The notes below the pieces were generated by a model that ran no database searches, had not been told where the DNA came from, and saw nothing but the letters and a program-made list of their open reading frames with translations. Below, one piece after another: positions 61,277 through 64,000 of a DNA stretch of 64,000 nt. How positions within the stretch are numbered: the first letter of the stretch is position 1; each line of letters opens with the position of its first letter. Both the position numbers and the translations under genes were made by a program. Origin of the DNA: Streptomyces sp. TP-A0874 (GTDB taxonomy: Bacteria; Actinomycetota; Actinomycetes; Streptomycetales; Streptomycetaceae); contig NZ_BBZK01000005.1 in NCBI RefSeq assembly GCF_001748085.1, positions 558,001 to 622,000 of the forward strand, given 5' to 3'.

Positions 61277-61294
61277 CGCCCTGATGGGCTGCGG

Positions 61295-61368
61295 TGGCTG
61301 GGGCCGGGGTCGAACCGGCGACCTTCCGCTTTTCAGGCGGACGCTCGTACCAACTGAGCTACCCAGCC
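61295..61368 (-). tRNA. tRNA-Phe (GAA)
   Basis: 74 nt: acceptor GGCTGGG/CCCAGCC, anticodon loop CTGAAAA (GAA), T-loop TTCGACC, A73. Last gene of a three-tRNA leftward array. Confidence 0.97.
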
Positions 61369-61391
61369 ACGAAGTTCACGAGGAACTTCAG

Positions 61392-61466
61392 CGGTCCTGA
61401 CGGGATTTGAACCCGCGGCCTCCACCTTGACAGGGTGGCGAGCACTCCAAACTGCTCCACAGGACC
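61392..61466 (-). tRNA. tRNA-Asp (GTC), second copy
   Basis: 75 nt, identical to 56714-56788; anticodon GTC, G73. Middle of the tRNA array. Confidence 0.97.
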
Positions 61467-61503
61467 AAGCTTGTGCGAGAACCAGTCTCGCACAGATCTT
61501 GCG

Positions 61504-61576
61504 TGCCCCCAACGGGATTCGAACCCGTGCTACCGCCTTGAAAGGGCGGCGTCCTGGGCCACTAGACGATGAGGGC
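61504..61576 (-). tRNA. tRNA-Glu (TTC)
   Basis: 73 nt: acceptor GCCCTCA/TGGGGGC with one U-G wobble at position 5-68, anticodon loop CTTTCAA (TTC), T-loop TTCGAAT, A73. First gene of the array. Confidence 0.95.
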
Positions 61577-61656
61577 CGATGGCCCACCTGGGCGCCGAGG
61601 GGCGCCGTCGGGGACGCGAGAAGCATATGGGATCAGGGGAGTGTTCGCCAAAACGG

Positions 61657-63225
61657 TTACGGCTCGGTCGGCGAGGGCGAGGCGCCGGGACGGTTGTCCG
61701 CCGGCAGATGACGGCTGACCTCGGCGGTCGACAGCCCCAGCCCGCCCAGGTCGATCTCGTCCCAGGCCTGCAGCAGCCGGGTGTCCCGGTCCAGGTAGAG
61801 CACCGAGGCCTGGACGTCGGCCGGCTCGTCGCCCTCCACGGCGCGCAGCCCGTCCCCGCCGGTCGACCCCTGGACCATCAGCCGGGTGCCGCCGTCCAGG
61901 TCGTAGGTCTTCCGGTTGTGGGTGTGGCCGGCCAGCACCAGGGGGACGGTGCCGGCGGTCTCCCGGGCGGCCACCGGGTTGTGTGCGACGGCGATGTCCA
62001 CCGGCAGTCCCAGCGCCTTCTGCTTCCTGATCGCGGTGGCCAGCTCCCGGCCGGCGCGCCGCTCCTCCGCGTCGCCGGAGGGCTTCACCGAGCGGTCCGG
62101 GGTGAACTGCGGGTCTCCGACGCCCGCGATCCGCACGCCGCCGACCTGCACGGGCTTCCCCCGGTCCAGGACGTGCACGTTCTTCCGGCCCGCCAGCGAC
62201 TTCTGGGTCGTCTTGGAGTCGTGGTTGCCCCGCACCCAGACGTACGGGGCGCCGAGGTCGGGGATCGGGTCGAGGAAGTGGTTCTCGGCGGCGGTGCCGT
62301 GGTCCATGGTGTCGCCGGAGTCGATGATCACGTCGATGTCGTACTGCTCGACCAGCGAGCGGATGATGTGCCAGGCGGCCGGGTTGAGATGGATGTCGGA
62401 GACGTGCAGCACCCGGATCGTCGTCGGGTCCGGCTGGTAGGAGGGCAGGTTCGCGGTGGCGTCGTAGAGCTTGGTGACGTTGGTGACCAGCCGGGCCAGC
62501 TCCTGCTGGTAGGCGTCGAAGTCGCTGACCACGCTCCGGGCGTTGCCCACGACGTTCGGAGCGCTGCTGAGCAGCCCGGAGAACTTCGGCTCCAGCACCG
62601 ACTTCGGGTTCCAGGTGGCGTACGCCACCCCTCCGCAGGAGGCCAGCAGGACCAGCGCCAGCCCGCCGGCGGCCAGGGCCCGGCGGGGGCGCCGGTAGAC
62701 CACCAGCCCGAGCGTGGTGGCGCCGAAGAGCACCGCGGCGGCCGAGCGGGCGGCGAGGTCGGTGGCGCCGGCGGCCACGTCGTCGGCGATCTTCCCCTGT
62801 AGGCCGGATATCCGTTCCGGGTGGTCCACCAGGGCCTGGGACCGCTCGGGGTCCAGCCGGTCGACGTCGACGTCCAGCCGGATCGGGGCGGAGTGGCTCT
62901 GCAGCTCCAGCGAGCCCAGCGGCGAGACGTTGATCTTCGTGCCGCCGTCGGCGGAGGGGTGGAGGGCCATCCGGGTGTCCATCGGCCCCACCGGCACCCG
63001 GACGCTCCCCACGACCAGCAGTCCGAGCCAGGCCCCGACCAGCACCACGGCGCCCAGGCCCAAGGCGCCGGCCAGCGGACGAGGGGCACGGGTCAGGGAG
63101 CGGGGAGCGGAGCGGCGGTGGGCGGCGACCAGGGCGCGACAGCGGCGCAGCGCCCGCGCGCCCCTGGCGCGGACGGAGCGGGCGATGCGTGGGAGCCATG
63201 GCGGCCGGTCTGCTGCGCGAGCCAT
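61657..63225 (-). CDS. Membrane metallophosphoesterase
   Basis: A 522-residue protein. A basic Arg-rich start is followed by a transmembrane segment (about residue 55-75: LGLGAVVLVGAWLGLLVVGS), an extracytoplasmic region, more helices near residue 180-230 (LFGATTLGLVVYRRP, LAAGGLALVLLASCGG), and a calcineurin-like domain. Metal ligands are VLHVSDIHLNP, IIDSGDTMDHG, VWVRGNHDSK, VAHNPVAA and VLAGHTHNRKT. The start ATG 63225 is chosen because the upstream frame is the shadow of the next gene. Substrate unknown. Confidence 0.87.
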   Translation of the reverse strand: MARAADRPPWLPRIARSVRARGARALRRCRALVAAHRRSAPRSLTRAPRPLAGALGLGAVVLVGAWLGLLVVGSVRVPVGPMDTRMALHPSADGGTKINVSPLGSLELQSHSAPIRLDVDVDRLDPERSQALVDHPERISGLQGKIADDVAAGATDLAARSAAAVLFGATTLGLVVYRRPRRALAAGGLALVLLASCGGVAYATWNPKSVLEPKFSGLLSSAPNVVGNARSVVSDFDAYQQELARLVTNVTKLYDATANLPSYQPDPTTIRVLHVSDIHLNPAAWHIIRSLVEQYDIDVIIDSGDTMDHGTAAENHFLDPIPDLGAPYVWVRGNHDSKTTQKSLAGRKNVHVLDRGKPVQVGGVRIAGVGDPQFTPDRSVKPSGDAEERRAGRELATAIRKQKALGLPVDIAVAHNPVAARETAGTVPLVLAGHTHNRKTYDLDGGTRLMVQGSTGGDGLRAVEGDEPADVQASVLYLDRDTRLLQAWDEIDLGGLGLSTAEVSRHLPADNRPGASPSPTEP

Positions 63226-63394
63226 TGGGACCGTATGCCCAGCTCGACCGCCGGCCATGCCCGGCCGTCGACGGCGCCGGGCCGGGCGGTGCCATGCCCG
63301 GCGCCGTCGCCGTGGCCCCCGGGGCGGGGGCCGGGCGGCCCGCCACGGCCGGGGGTGGGGCCGGGCCGGGCTGCCGGTGGCGGAGAATGGCCGT

Positions 63395-63745
63395 GTGCTG
63401 GAGATGACGCGTGAGGAGTTCGAGGAACTGGTCGCCGAGGCGCTGGACCGCATCCCGCCCGAGCTGACCCGGCTGATGGACAACGTCGCGGTGTTCGTGG
63501 AGGACGAGCCGCCGGCGGACGACCCTGAGCTGCTCGGGTTGTACGAGGGCACGCCGCTGACCGACCGGGGCGAGTGGTACGCGGGCGTCCTGCCGGACCG
63601 GATCACCATCTACCGGGGGCCGACGCTCCGGATGTGCGCCACCCGCGAGGAGGTCGTCACCGAGTCGGAGATAACGGTCGTCCACGAGATCGCGCACCAC
63701 TTCGGCATCGACGACGAGCGCCTGCACGCCCTGGGGTACGGCTGA
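63395..63745 (+). CDS. Zincin-like metallopeptidase family protein
   Basis: A 116-residue protein of the short actinobacterial metallopeptidase family (PF06262-like). The zinc motif HEIAHHFGID is near residue 94, with the N-terminal LEMTREEFEELVAEALDRIP and LLGLYEGTPLTDRG. Start is GTG 63395 (VLEMTREEF) or the ATG at 63404; GTG is preferred because relatives begin with MLEM (from memory). Peptidase activity is unproven. Confidence 0.87.
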   Translation: MLEMTREEFEELVAEALDRIPPELTRLMDNVAVFVEDEPPADDPELLGLYEGTPLTDRGEWYAGVLPDRITIYRGPTLRMCATREEVVTESEITVVHEIAHHFGIDDERLHALGYG

Positions 63746-63830
63746 GGCGGCGCCTCCCCCCGGCGTCGGGCCGGGACGGGAGTCGACGGAACCACGGCGT
63801 GGTGGCGGGAGATGTGGCTGACCGGGTGAT

Positions 63831-63860
63831 TTGCTCTCCGGGGCGGCTGGTGCGTATGGT
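63831..63860 (+). promoter_or_regulatory. Promoter TTGCTC-18-TATGGT near the right edge
   Basis: -35 TTGCTC at 63831-63836 and -10 TATGGT at 63855-63860. The transcript would have a leader of about 105 nt before the ATG at 63974, with GCGCC/GGCGC stems near 63900-63915. Confidence 0.5.
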
Positions 63861-63973
63861 TGTAGATCGTTTGATCCCACTTGCCCGGCGCCGTTTCCGA
63901 AGAGCGCCGTGTGGCGCGTTCCTGTTCCGAGCCGTGGCTGAGGCTAGACCGCATTGAGGCGGTCGTAGGTCGT

Positions 63974-64000
63974 ATGCGATTCGCGGAGTACTGGGCGCGT
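63974..64000 (+). CDS. Possible start of a gene cut by the window edge
   Basis: ATG 63974 opens MRFAEYWAR to the end of the window. Only nine codons are visible and the ribosome-binding site is weak (TAGGT), so the product cannot be named. The promoter at 63831-63860 supports a gene beginning here. Confidence 0.3.

Noticed and set aside
56749..61284. A very long plus-strand open frame (about 1500 codons)
   Set aside because: It is the antisense shadow of hrpA: the minus-strand frame contains all DEAH motifs and the plus frame is rich in Arg, Gly, Pro and His with no motif.
63856..63957. 33-codon ORF before the right-edge gene
   Set aside because: Its ATG lies within the -10 TATGGT, upstream of the expected transcription start, so it would not be in the mRNA.
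1..64000. CRISPR arrays, insertion sequences, prophage genes
   Set aside because: No regularly spaced repeats, transposase, integrase or phage structural genes were seen on either strand.

Overview
The window is high-GC, densely coded actinobacterial DNA that looks like a Streptomyces or close-relative chromosome core. Evidence for this is the TANNNT -10 elements placed 7-8 nt before leaderless starts, frequent GTG starts, ATGA/GTGA stop-start overlaps, Lsr2, BldC, a DUF3073 protein, and the order purD - purC - lsr2 - purSQL - purF - purM - vdh - bldC - hrpA. From memory (no search was run) this is the gene order of the S. coelicolor SCO4066-SCO4096 neighbourhood.

Layout. 0-6.4 kb: a NarL-type two-component system, a cytochrome P450, and an ABC-2 exporter divergent from its likely MarR-type repressor. 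6.4-20.6 kb: a degenerate diacylglycerol-kinase-like protein, purA, a Ser/Thr kinase fused to a DUF4328 membrane domain, a CPBP protease coupled to a second two-component system, a class III aminotransferase, a GntR regulator coupled to a glycosyltransferase and a large membrane protein, and a SLATT-like protein. 20.9-27 kb: purD, an M48-like protein without its zinc motif, a dimethylformamidase-subunit-like protein and purC. 27.2-30 kb: FkbM methyltransferase, metallo-beta-lactamase-fold and Rieske/DUF2231 genes.

30.4-42.8 kb is the most interesting part. Between two identical tRNA-Gly(GCC) genes lies a RiPP cluster of the linaridin family. It has two short precursor genes with the leader/core junction PVLVTP or VVLATP, a LinH-like membrane alpha/beta hydrolase, a LinL-like partner, a 36-residue membrane peptide, a methyltransferase, an ABC exporter, a phytoene-desaturase-like oxidoreductase, a divergent HTH regulator, an 80-residue secreted peptide, and a DesK/DesR-type two-component system with its own ABC-2 transporter. 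There is no cysteine in either core and no decarboxylase gene, so the products should be linear, dehydrated, N-dimethylated and without AviCys.

43-64 kb returns to core genes: an oddly built tRNA-Gly(UCC) that has lost its D-loop/T-loop elbow contacts, lsr2, purSQL, an M23 peptidase, purF, purM, a DUF3073 gene, valine/leucine dehydrogenase, bldC, DUF6274, tRNA-Asp, hrpA, tRNA-Phe/Asp/Glu, a metallophosphoesterase and a zincin-like metallopeptidase. Eight purine genes (A, D, C, S, Q, L, F, M) lie within 44 kb, but only purSQL is a tight operon. No insertion sequence, integrase, CRISPR array, rRNA or replication origin was seen.
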